A stretch of DNA of 34,492 nt from contig JAAYTZ010000059.1 in assembly GCA_012517965.1 (NCBI GenBank), positions 1 to 34,492 on the forward strand, given 5' to 3'. This DNA comes from Propionibacterium sp. (GTDB taxonomy: Bacteria; Actinomycetota; Actinomycetes; Propionibacteriales; Propionibacteriaceae). The position numbers were made by a program, and so were the translations under genes. Every line of letters starts with the position of its first letter. The stretch's first letter is position 1. The notes under the pieces are model-generated. The model was given only the letters and a program-made list of their open reading frames with translations, was not told the DNA's origin and did no database searches. Positions 8,464 through 15,334 of this stretch are shown here, piece after piece.

Positions 8464-8469
8464 TAGAGT
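8464..8469 (+). promoter_or_regulatory. Candidate -10 box (TAGAGT) for era
   Basis: TAGAGT followed by GGGCGGCG lies 34 bases before the era ATG. The same TAnnnT-GGGCG layout is seen before the iniA-like gene and the degenerate dynamin gene. Confidence 0.35.
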
Positions 8470-8503
8470 GGGCGGCGTCCCCCCGTCGATCGAAGGATCA
8501 CGC

Positions 8504-9436
8504 ATGCCCGACACCGCCCCCGGCTTCCGGTCGGGCTTCGCCTGTTTCGTCGGACGCCCCAACGCCGGCAAGTCGACGCTCACCAACGCGATCGTGGGGG
8601 AGAAGATCGCGATCACCTCGAGCAAGCCGCAGACCACCCGGCACATCATCCGCGGCATCCTCACCCGGCCGGACGCCCAGCTCGTGCTGGTCGACACCCC
8701 CGGCCTGCACCGGCCGCGCACGCTGCTGGGCGAGCGGCTCAACGACCTGGTCTACGAGACGTGGGCGGAGGTCGACGTCATCGGCGTGTGCCTGCCGTCG
8801 TCGCAGCGGGTGGGGCCCGGCGACGAGTTCCTGATCCGCGAGATCGCGGCGCTGCCGAAGCGGCCGAAGCTGGTCGCGCTCGCCACGAAGTCGGACCTGG
8901 TGAGCCCCACCCGGCTCGCCGAGCACCTGATGAAGATCCAGTCGCTGGAGGAGCCGCTCGGCGTCCGCTGGGAGGCCATCATCCCGGTGTCGGCGCTGAC
9001 CGACGACCAGGTCGACGTGGTCACCGACGAGATCGTCAAGCTGCTGCCCGAGGGGCCGGCGCTGTACCCGGAGGAGGCCGTCACCGACGAGTCCGACGAG
9101 ACCCGCATCGCGGAGCTCATCCGGGAGGCGGCGCTGGAGGGCGTCCGCGACGAGCTGCCGCACTCGATCGCCGTGCTCGTCGACGAGATGGGGCTGCGCG
9201 AGGGGCGTCCGGCCAAGAAACCGCTGATGGACATCTACGCCACCATCGTCGTGGAGCGCGACTCCCAGAAGGGCATCATCATCGGTCACCGCGGTGAGCG
9301 GCTGCGCGCGGTCGGGTCGGCGGCCCGGGAGCAGATCAACGCCCTGCTGGGCATGCCCTGCTACCTCGACCTCAAGGTCAAGGTGCTCAAGGACTGGCAG
9401 CGCGACGCGAAGCACCTCAACCGCCTCGGCTTCTGA
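8504..9436 (+). CDS. era: GTPase Era
   Basis: 310 residues. The GTPase motifs are intact: G1 GRPNAGKS (17-24), the switch-I TTR in QTTRH, G3 DTPG (64-67), G4 TKSD (128-131) and an SAL G5 near 160. The C-terminal KH domain contains GIIIGHRGERLRAVG (about 256-270). Era binds the 3' end of 16S rRNA and helps 30S assembly, which agrees with the neighbouring ybeY. ATG 8504 is chosen because GAAGGA lies just upstream (8492-8497). The stop overlaps the next start by one base (TGATG). Confidence 0.97.
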   Translation: MPDTAPGFRSGFACFVGRPNAGKSTLTNAIVGEKIAITSSKPQTTRHIIRGILTRPDAQLVLVDTPGLHRPRTLLGERLNDLVYETWAEVDVIGVCLPSSQRVGPGDEFLIREIAALPKRPKLVALATKSDLVSPTRLAEHLMKIQSLEEPLGVRWEAIIPVSALTDDQVDVVTDEIVKLLPEGPALYPEEAVTDESDETRIAELIREAALEGVRDELPHSIAVLVDEMGLREGRPAKKPLMDIYATIVVERDSQKGIIIGHRGERLRAVGSAAREQINALLGMPCYLDLKVKVLKDWQRDAKHLNRLGF

Positions 9437-10638
9437 TGGTCGCCGACGAGCCCGTCGCCGCCGGACGCCTCGACGCCCGCCGGGCCGCCGTCTTCGCCCG
9501 GGCCCGGCTGCGCCAGGGGACGCGGCGGGTGCGGATCGCCTTCGTGCCGGTCCTGCAGGCGTCGGTGGGAGCGGCGCTCGCCTGGGCGATCGCGCACAAC
9601 GGACTCGGCCAGCCGGCGCCCCTGTTCGCGCCCATCGCCACCTGGGTCTGCCTCGGGTTCACGAAGAACCGCGTGCCCCGCAACGTCGCCGAACTCGGGC
9701 TCGGGGCCACCATCGGCGTCGTGGTGGGCGAACTGGTCGCGCTGGCGTTCGGTGCCGGCTGGTGGCAGATCGGCCTGGTGGGGCTGGTGGGGGCCCTGAT
9801 CGGGCGCCTGCTGGACCACGGCGACCTCTTCACCATGCAGTGCGCCACCAACGGCCTGGTGGTCGTCGGGATGGACGCGTTCGGCCTGCCCGGCGGCATC
9901 GGCGCCCGCTGGATCGACGCGCTCATCGGCGCGGTGGTGGCCTTCGTGATCGCGGTCCTGGTGCCCTGGACGGCCGCGGAGCGGCCCCGGCGGTTCGCAC
10001 GCGCCGCCCTGGAGGAGATCGCCCACACCCAGGACATGCTGGCCGGCGCGCTGCGGGCGCGGGACGTCGAGCAGCTCCTCGACGTGGCCAGCCAGCTCCG
10101 CGCCCTGCGCGAGGTCGTCGACGACTTCGACGCGGTGCTCAAGACCGCGGCCGACATCGTCAACCTCAACCCGGTGCTGCGTGGGGAGAGGCCCCAGATC
10201 GAGGAGCTGCAGCGCATCCTGGCGCTCATCCGGCGCACGGAGACCACCCTCGCCATGCTGGTACGCCAGTCGATCGGCTTCACCGAGCAACTGAGCCACC
10301 TGCCCGGGTCCGTGCCGTTGCTGGAGAAGTCGGCGGCCGCCACCCACAGCCTCGCGGCGGCCGTCGGCGGCTGGAACCGCCCGGTGCGGGCCCGTGAGCT
10401 GCTGACGGAGGTCGCGGCCCACAGCTCCCCGCGCGAGGTCGAGTCCGACGACTGGCGGCCCGCCGCCCTGCGCTCGCTGGTGCGGGCCCTGGTCGTCGAC
10501 CTGCTGCAGTTGACCGGGCTGTCGCGGGCGGACGCGACCGCGCGGCTCAACGACACGCGGGGGGCCCCCTTCGAGCTGGAGGAGCCGGGGCCCGGCGACG
10601 AGGCGTCCGGGATCTGGGGCGACGAAGTCGGGCGGTGA
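9436..10638 (+). CDS. FUSC-type (aromatic acid exporter-like) membrane protein
   Basis: 400 residues beginning one base inside the era stop. The N-terminal half has about five or six hydrophobic segments (35-180), with LQASVGAALAWAIAHNGLGQ followed by an APIATWVCLG stretch, typical of FUSC/YqjA-like modules. The C-terminal half (about 190-390) is helical and cytoplasmic. Relatives export aromatic acids or other small molecules, but substrates are mostly unknown. The one-base overlap implies co-translation with era, though no functional link is apparent. Confidence 0.8.
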   Translation: MVADEPVAAGRLDARRAAVFARARLRQGTRRVRIAFVPVLQASVGAALAWAIAHNGLGQPAPLFAPIATWVCLGFTKNRVPRNVAELGLGATIGVVVGELVALAFGAGWWQIGLVGLVGALIGRLLDHGDLFTMQCATNGLVVVGMDAFGLPGGIGARWIDALIGAVVAFVIAVLVPWTAAERPRRFARAALEEIAHTQDMLAGALRARDVEQLLDVASQLRALREVVDDFDAVLKTAADIVNLNPVLRGERPQIEELQRILALIRRTETTLAMLVRQSIGFTEQLSHLPGSVPLLEKSAAATHSLAAAVGGWNRPVRARELLTEVAAHSSPREVESDDWRPAALRSLVRALVVDLLQLTGLSRADATARLNDTRGAPFELEEPGPGDEASGIWGDEVGR

Positions 10639-10666
10639 GACGGGTGGTCCTCGCCTTGGGCGTGTG

Positions 10667-10672
10667 TATCAT
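10667..10672 (+). promoter_or_regulatory. Candidate -10 box (TATCAT) of the leuA leader
   Basis: TATCAT matches TATAAT at 5 of 6 positions. It ends 7 bases before the ATG of the leader peptide, so the transcript would start at or next to that ATG and the leader peptide would be leaderless. No strong -35 hexamer is seen at the expected distance. Confidence 0.5.
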
Positions 10673-10679
10673 TCACGGC

Positions 10680-10724
10680 ATGGCTCAGGTGACCCTCCTG
10701 CTTGGTCGCCGCAGCGAGGCCTAG
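10680..10724 (+). CDS. leuA leader peptide (14 residues, Leu-Leu-Leu)
   Basis: ATG 10680 opens a 14-codon peptide, MAQVTLLLGRRSEA, ended by TAG 10722-10724. Three consecutive Leu codons (CTC CTG CTT, 10695-10703) are the hallmark of a leucine-sensing leader. It begins about where transcription should start and lies 101 bases upstream of leuA. The Arg-Arg-Ser-Glu codons coincide with the 5' arm of the RNA stem described next, so ribosome position would decide which stem forms. This is too short for ordinary gene calling, and its role is inferred from position and content. Confidence 0.75.
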   Translation: MAQVTLLLGRRSEA

Positions 10725-10817
10725 GGCGCCGCTCGATCCCAGCGGCGGCCGGTCAGGCTTCCTCGCTGCGGAGTTTTCGCACGCCTGGCGTTCCCAACCA
10801 AGCCATCCCAAGCGAGG
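10700..10817 (+). promoter_or_regulatory. leuA leader RNA with alternative pairings (LEU-element-like)
   Basis: Three pairings are readable. An outer 11-bp stem joins CCGCAGCGAGG (10709-10719) to CCTCGCTGCGG (10761-10771). An inner 7-bp hairpin joins 10727-10733 to 10741-10747. The segment CCTCGCT (10761-10767) can instead pair with AGCGAGG (10811-10817), which includes the leuA ribosome-binding site. In addition GCTTGG (10700-10705, in the Leu codons) is complementary to CCAAGC (10808-10813). The leader thus carries a copy of the ribosome-site segment that competes for the same anti-sequence. Conserved pseudoknots called LEU elements are known upstream of actinobacterial leuA; this is probably one. 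Confidence 0.7.
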
Positions 10818-10825
10818 AAAATCCG

Positions 10826-12586
10826 ATGACGATCACGAACCAGTTCGGAACGCGCGTCCAGGGCCCCATGAAGCTGCAGAAGCCCAGCCCGATGCCCTTC
10901 GAGCGCTACGTCCCCTTCCGGCCCATCGAGGTGCCCGACCGCACCTGGCCGAACAACCACATCACGCACGCGCCGCGCTGGCTCTCGACCGACCTGCGCG
11001 ACGGCAACCAGGCCCTGATCGATCCGATGACCCCGTCGCGGAAGCTGAAGCTGTGGAACCTGCTGGTCTCCATGGGGTTCAAGGAGATCGAGATCGGGTT
11101 CCCGTCGGCGTCCCAGACCGACTTCGACTTCGTCCGCAAGCTGATCGACGAGGACCGTATCCCCGACGACGTCCAGATCACCGTGCTGACCCAGGCCCGC
11201 GAGGACCTGATCTCGCGCACCGCGGAGGCCCTGATCGGGGCGCCGCGGGCCAACATCCATCTGTACAACGCGACCGCCGAACTGTTCCGGCGCGTGGTCT
11301 TCGGCATCGACGAGGCCCAGTGCATCGCGATGGCCCGCCGGGGCACGGAGCTGGTGATGAAGTATGCCGAGCAGCACCTGCGCGACACGGCGTTCGGCTA
11401 TCAGTACAGCCCCGAGATCTTCACCCAGACCCCGACCGACTTCGCCATCGAGGTGTGCAACGCCGTCATGGACGTGTGGCAGCCCGGCCCCGACCGCGAG
11501 ATCATCCTGAACCTGCCGGCCACCGTGGAGATGTCGACGCCCAACACGCACGCCGACCAGATCGAGTACTTCAGCCGGCACATCCACCACCGCGAGCACG
11601 TCTGCATCTCGCTCCACCCGCACAACGACCGCGGCACCGCGGTCGCCGCCGTCGAACTGGGCCTCATGGCCGGCGCCGACCGCGTCGAGGGCTGCCTGTT
11701 CGGCCACGGCGAGCGCACGGGCAACGCCGACCTGGTGACGCTGGCCATGAACCTGTTCAGCCAGGGCATCGACCCCGAGCTGGATTTCTCGCACATCGAC
11801 GAGATCCGCCGCACCGTCGAGTACTGCACCGGGCTGCCCGTGCACCCGCGGCACCCGTACGCCGGCGACCTCGTCTACACGGCCTTCTCCGGCTCCCATC
11901 AGGACGCCATCAAGAAGGGCCTCGAGTCGTTGGAGAAGCGCGCGAAGGCCGAGGGCAAGGGCATCCACGAGATCCGCTGGGAGGCGCCCTACCTGCCCAT
12001 CGATCCCCACGACGTGGGCCGCACCTACGAGGCCGTCATCCGGGTGAACAGCCAGTCCGGCAAGGGCGGCATGGCCTACATCATGAAGACCGACCACAAC
12101 ATGGACCTGCCGCGTCGCCTGCAGATCGAGTTCAGCCGCGTGGTCCAGCAGCACACCGACACGCGCGGCGGCGAGGTCAGCTCGGAGGCGATGTGGGAGA
12201 TCTTCCACCACGAGTACCTGAGCCACGACACCCCGCTGAAGCTGATCAAGTACAGCTCGAGCAGCTACGACGAGGGCTACACGGTGGAGGCGGTCGTCGA
12301 GGTCGACGGGGTGCCGCAGGACGTGACCGGGGAGGGCAACGGCCCGTTGTCCGCATTCGTGGACGCCCTCGGCTCGATCGGCTTCGAGGTGCGGGTGCTC
12401 GACTACACCGAGCACGCCCTCAGCGCCGGCGGCAACGCGACCGCGGCCGCCTACGTCGAGTGCGAGGTCGGCCAGAACGGCGACACCGAGGTGCTCTGGG
12501 GCGTCGGCCTGTCCCAGTCGATCGTGACGGCGTCGATGAAGGCCGTCGTGAGCGCGATCAACCGGCACGCCCGCCGCGCCGCCTGA
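10826..12586 (+). CDS. leuA: 2-isopropylmalate synthase
   Basis: 586 residues, the long actinobacterial type. It condenses acetyl-CoA with 2-oxoisovalerate in the first committed step of leucine synthesis. The catalytic barrel shows DLRDGNQALIDPM beginning at residue 56, the metal-binding HPH at 264-266, and GCLFGHGERTGNADLVTLAMN. A linker and a C-terminal regulatory domain (about 440-586) for leucine feedback follow. ATG 10826 has GAGG 8 bases upstream, inside the segment that the leader RNA can mask. Control by leucine is therefore expected at both enzyme and translation level. A strong hairpin follows the stop. Confidence 0.97.
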   Translation: MTITNQFGTRVQGPMKLQKPSPMPFERYVPFRPIEVPDRTWPNNHITHAPRWLSTDLRDGNQALIDPMTPSRKLKLWNLLVSMGFKEIEIGFPSASQTDFDFVRKLIDEDRIPDDVQITVLTQAREDLISRTAEALIGAPRANIHLYNATAELFRRVVFGIDEAQCIAMARRGTELVMKYAEQHLRDTAFGYQYSPEIFTQTPTDFAIEVCNAVMDVWQPGPDREIILNLPATVEMSTPNTHADQIEYFSRHIHHREHVCISLHPHNDRGTAVAAVELGLMAGADRVEGCLFGHGERTGNADLVTLAMNLFSQGIDPELDFSHIDEIRRTVEYCTGLPVHPRHPYAGDLVYTAFSGSHQDAIKKGLESLEKRAKAEGKGIHEIRWEAPYLPIDPHDVGRTYEAVIRVNSQSGKGGMAYIMKTDHNMDLPRRLQIEFSRVVQQHTDTRGGEVSSEAMWEIFHHEYLSHDTPLKLIKYSSSSYDEGYTVEAVVEVDGVPQDVTGEGNGPLSAFVDALGSIGFEVRVLDYTEHALSAGGNATAAAYVECEVGQNGDTEVLWGVGLSQSIVTASMKAVVSAINRHARRAA

Positions 12587-12605
12587 GCGCGGCCCGGGCC
12601 GACAG

Positions 12606-12645
12606 CGAACCGGCCGGCACCCCCTCGGGGGTGCCGGCCGGTTCG
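12606..12645. terminator. Perfect 19-bp hairpin between convergent genes
   Basis: An inverted repeat pairs 12606-12624 with 12627-12645 without mismatches; the effective loop is CTCG. It lies between leuA and the convergent Hsp70-like gene, so it can serve both strands. There is no T-tract, as is common for actinobacterial terminators. Confidence 0.8.
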
Positions 12646-12668
12646 GCGTCGGAGGCCGTCCGCCGGAC

Positions 12669-14345
12669 TCAGCCGGCGGGCGTGGTCTCCGGCGGGGTGG
12701 TCACCGGCGGCGTGGTGGTGACGGGCGGTTCGGACGGGGTGGTGGGCTCCGTGGTGGGCGTCGTCGGCGGCGGTGTGGTCGAGGTCGTCGTGGTGGGCGG
12801 CTTGGTGGTCGTCGGCGGCTTGGTGGTCGTCGGCGGTTTGGTGGTCGTCGGCGGTTTGGTGGTGCTTGAGGTCTTGGTGGTGGTTGTCGAGGTGGCCGGC
12901 CGGCTCGTGCTCGCGGGCCCGCTGGTCGTCTGGGGTCGGGTGGAGCTGGCCGGGGGCGGGGTGCTCGGCGTCGCCGGGGACGCGCTGAGGGTGGGGGACG
13001 GTGCGGAGGTCTCCCCCGGGGACGGCGCTGCGAGCGTCGGGGAGGTCTCGCTCGGCGCGCCGGGGCCCCCGGGGATCGCGGCCGGCGGGGCCGGCTGCAG
13101 GGCCCGCTCGGCGGCGGTCAGGATGCCACGCCCGGCCAGGACGCCGACACCGGCCAGCACCAGGACGAGGGCGAGGCCCGCGGCGGCCAGCAGAAGGCCG
13201 CGCCGATCGCGACGCTCCCGCTCGGGCAGGGCGGTCCACCCGTACGTCATGGGCAGGGGCGCGGCGTCCGGTGGCGCGGCATCCGGCTCCGGCAGCCCGG
13301 CCGGGACGGGGAACGCGGCCAGGGCGCCGTCGGCGTCCGGCCCCGCCGGCTGCGACTCGACCGGGCGCTCGTCCGAGGCGGCGAACGCGGGGGAGGTCAG
13401 CACCGTGGCGGCGTCCGTCGGGGCGACGACGACCGGGCGGCCGAGCGCCTCGGAGATGGTGGCTGCCACCACGGGCACCCGGCTGCCGACTCCCTCGAGC
13501 AGGACGCGGTCGGGGAGGGCGCCGACGCCGAGCGCCGCCAAAGCGGCGGGCAGGCCAGAGAACGCGGCGGTGAGGCGGGGCGCGAGGATCCGGTCCACCT
13601 CGTCCCGGGTGATGCGGGCGCCGGGCAGGCCCGGCAGGCTGACATCGAGGCGCGTCGCGGTCGGCAGGCGGTGGGCGGCGGGCGCGCACAGGTCCGCCAG
13701 CGCTCGGGCCTCCTCGGCGGCGAGCGGCCGGCCGACCGCCGCGGCCAAGCGGGCGGCCGCCCCCTCGAACGTGGCCTCGGCCACGTCGTCGGCCCCGAAC
13801 GGCGCCTCGGTCGCCGCGTCGACGCGCCAGCCGTCGCCCGCGGGGCTCAGCACGCGGGCGTGCGTCGCCTGGGCCGCCATGGTCAGCAGCAGCACCGGCC
13901 CGTCGTCGCCCGTCGGGTCGGGTGCGACGGCGTCCAGCTCGGCGATCCAGCGGGGGGCGGGCAGCCCCACCCCGACCAGCGCCGCCGACAGCGCGGCCCG
14001 GTGCGCTTCGCCCCACGAGTCCGGGGCGATCACCCGGAGTTCCGTGGGCGCCAGGGGCAGGGCCGCGGCGATGCCGCGGGCCACCAGCTCGGCGGCCGTC
14101 GCCTCGCGCAGGCCGAGGCGGCAGGGGACCGGGTCGCCGACGCGCTCCAGCAGCCGGGCCCAGCCGGCGCCGGGGTCGGCGGCCAGGAGCCTGCAGGCCT
14201 CCTCGCCGAACACCAGCGTGTCGCCGGAGGCGGCCGCCGCTGCGGGCAGCCGGATCAGGCGGACGGCACCCGCGGCGTCCCGCAGGGCGAGCTGCACATC
14301 GGACGACCGGAGGTCGACGCCGACGGGGTGGGCGAAGTCGGACAC
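12669..14345 (-). CDS. Membrane-anchored Hsp70-like protein 1 with Thr/Pro/Lys tail
   Basis: 558 residues from GTG 14345, with GGAG 8 bases upstream. Residues 1-330 follow Hsp70/actin-fold topology, but the nucleotide signatures are lost. GVDLRSSDV replaces GIDLGTTNS, the phosphate-2 region reads LLLTMAAQATH where D-GGGT is expected, and VLLEGVGSRVP stands for the adenosine motif. A single membrane segment (about 382-403, GLLLAAAGLALVLVLAGVG) is followed by a tail of about 155 residues rich in Thr, Pro and Ser with KPPTTT repeats and six Lys. By topology the tail would lie outside. It is clearly paralogous to the second Hsp70-like protein (shared GDPxPC, GLPAPR and APFGxDDV blocks). Probably a pseudo-chaperone scaffold; function is inferred. 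Confidence 0.75.
   Translation of the reverse strand: MSDFAHPVGVDLRSSDVQLALRDAAGAVRLIRLPAAAAASGDTLVFGEEACRLLAADPGAGWARLLERVGDPVPCRLGLREATAAELVARGIAAALPLAPTELRVIAPDSWGEAHRAALSAALVGVGLPAPRWIAELDAVAPDPTGDDGPVLLLTMAAQATHARVLSPAGDGWRVDAATEAPFGADDVAEATFEGAAARLAAAVGRPLAAEEARALADLCAPAAHRLPTATRLDVSLPGLPGARITRDEVDRILAPRLTAAFSGLPAALAALGVGALPDRVLLEGVGSRVPVVAATISEALGRPVVVAPTDAATVLTSPAFAASDERPVESQPAGPDADGALAAFPVPAGLPEPDAAPPDAAPLPMTYGWTALPERERRDRRGLLLAAAGLALVLVLAGVGVLAGRGILTAAERALQPAPPAAIPGGPGAPSETSPTLAAPSPGETSAPSPTLSASPATPSTPPPASSTRPQTTSGPASTSRPATSTTTTKTSSTTKPPTTTKPPTTTKPPTTTKPPTTTTSTTPPPTTPTTEPTTPSEPPVTTTPPVTTPPETTPAG
12796..12867 (-). repeat. Four 18-bp tandem units encoding KPPTTT
   Basis: Units start at 12796, 12814, 12832 and 12850 and differ only by C/T at one position plus the end of the last unit. 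They encode the Lys-Pro-Pro-Thr repeats in the tail of Hsp70-like protein 1. Near-identity at the DNA level suggests recent slippage expansion. Confidence 0.85.
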
Positions 14346-14485
14346 GGCGCGGACTCCTCGTGAGCGAAGCAGCCGCCGACGCGGCGGCCCAATCATGCTA
14401 GCCGCAACACCTTGACGCGTCCCAGCGGGCGGGAACGCGCGAAGCGAACGCCTATGCTGGGCGAGCCCCCACGGGAGGAAATGCG
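14346..14485. promoter_or_regulatory. Divergent promoter region of block A
   Basis: 140 bases separate the divergent Hsp70-like 1 and degenerate dynamin genes. On the plus strand TATGCT (14453-14458), followed by GGGCG, is the best -10 candidate; GGGAGG (14473-14478) is the ribosome site of the plus-strand gene. An imperfect inverted repeat GCGTCCC (14417-14423) / GGGAACGC (14431-14438) lies just upstream of the -10. No convincing minus-strand promoter was found. Confidence 0.4.
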
Positions 14486-15334
14486 ATGACCGGTCACCCC
14501 GAACCCCTCGGCGCCCGCGTCCGGGCGTTGCTGGGACAGGCGCGTCTCGTCTACTGGGACGACGCCGCGCTCAGCGAGACGCTCCAGGGGTACCTCGACC
14601 GTCTCGAGGCGCCGCTGCGGGTCGCGATCCGGGCCCCCGAGGGGGACGCCGAGGCGCTGGCCGCTGCGGTCGCCGAGGCCGGTGCCGCCCTCGACGTCGT
14701 CGCCGAACGACCGGACGCCGTCGTGGCGCTGCTCGACCCCGCCGCCCCGCCCGGCGCGGACCTGCCGCCCGCCGAATCGCTCGTCGGCGTCCTGCCCGCC
14801 GGCGGCGATCCGGCCGCCCTGCCGGACGCCGTGGCCCGCCGGTTCCGGCGGGTCGTCGCCGCCGCCGACCCCGACGCCCTGGCCGGCGCGCTCCGCGAAC
14901 TGGCCGAGGATGCCGACCCGCTGCGGGCCCTCGGGTCGCTCGCCGGCCTCAGGCGGGTGCTGGCCGATCACCCCCGGCACGGCTCCGAGAAGGTGGCCGC
15001 CGACGCCGAACGGCTGGAGGCCTTCGCGCCCGAGCGGCGCGAACTGGCGGCGGCCGTCGCCCTGCGCGGCGGTCGGGTGGCCGGCGTCGGGCCCGCGGCC
15101 ACCGCCCGAGCGTTGGCCGTCCTGGCTGCGGCACGGCACCTCGACCGCAGCCTGCACCGGCCGCGGGAGCTGGACCTCGACGCCGAGTTGGCGTCCTGGC
15201 GGACCGCGGCCCAGGATCCGACGCTGCCCCGGGAGAGCCGGGCGATCGCCGTCACCGTGGCGCGCGCCTGCGAGCGACTGCTGGCCGGCAGCGGTGGGCG
15301 CGGGTCAGGCGCCGTCCCGGACCAACGCCCGTAG
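14486..15334 (+). CDS. Degenerate IniC-type dynamin paralogue lacking the P-loop
   Basis: 282 residues from ATG 14486 (GGGAGG, 7-base spacing). It aligns by eye with the IniC-like protein encoded at 23282-24745. Both start MTGxP; APLRVAI (42-48) matches EPIRVAV, but the GKVKAGKS P-loop that follows is replaced by an acidic/Ala stretch; LVGVLPAGGD matches the IGVLSRADE G4 region. ADHPRHGS matches AAHPRAGS, and near the C-terminus DLDAELASWRTAAQDPTLPR matches the IniC-like DLGAELGAWRGVANDPLLPH, then CERLL matches CERFM. The helical middle is largely missing. It cannot bind GTP in the normal way; a regulatory or adaptor pseudo-GTPase is the likeliest reading. Its end overlaps the convergent regulator gene by 30 bases. 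Confidence 0.7.
   Translation: MTGHPEPLGARVRALLGQARLVYWDDAALSETLQGYLDRLEAPLRVAIRAPEGDAEALAAAVAEAGAALDVVAERPDAVVALLDPAAPPGADLPPAESLVGVLPAGGDPAALPDAVARRFRRVVAAADPDALAGALRELAEDADPLRALGSLAGLRRVLADHPRHGSEKVAADAERLEAFAPERRELAAAVALRGGRVAGVGPAATARALAVLAAARHLDRSLHRPRELDLDAELASWRTAAQDPTLPRESRAIAVTVARACERLLAGSGGRGSGAVPDQRP

Noticed and set aside
6997-8742. Minus-strand extension of the lipoprotein gene up to 8742
   Set aside because: The extension is antisense to the CBS protein and era genes. A lipobox signal right after GTG 6996 marks the true start.
10761-10777. leuA leader stem plus TTTT as a transcription terminator
   Set aside because: Only four T, a 41-base loop, and the stem would form under leucine starvation, the wrong direction for attenuation. 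Masking of the ribosome site fits better.
10702-14415. Very long plus-strand open frame of over 1200 codons across leuA and Hsp70-like 1
   Set aside because: It lies out of frame with leuA and antisense to the Hsp70-like gene; composition is Arg/Pro/Ala shadow coding expected at very high GC.
14486-15334. GrpE or other co-chaperone partner of Hsp70-like 1
   Set aside because: No GrpE coiled coil or DnaJ HPD motif is present; the similarity to the IniC-like protein explains the sequence better.
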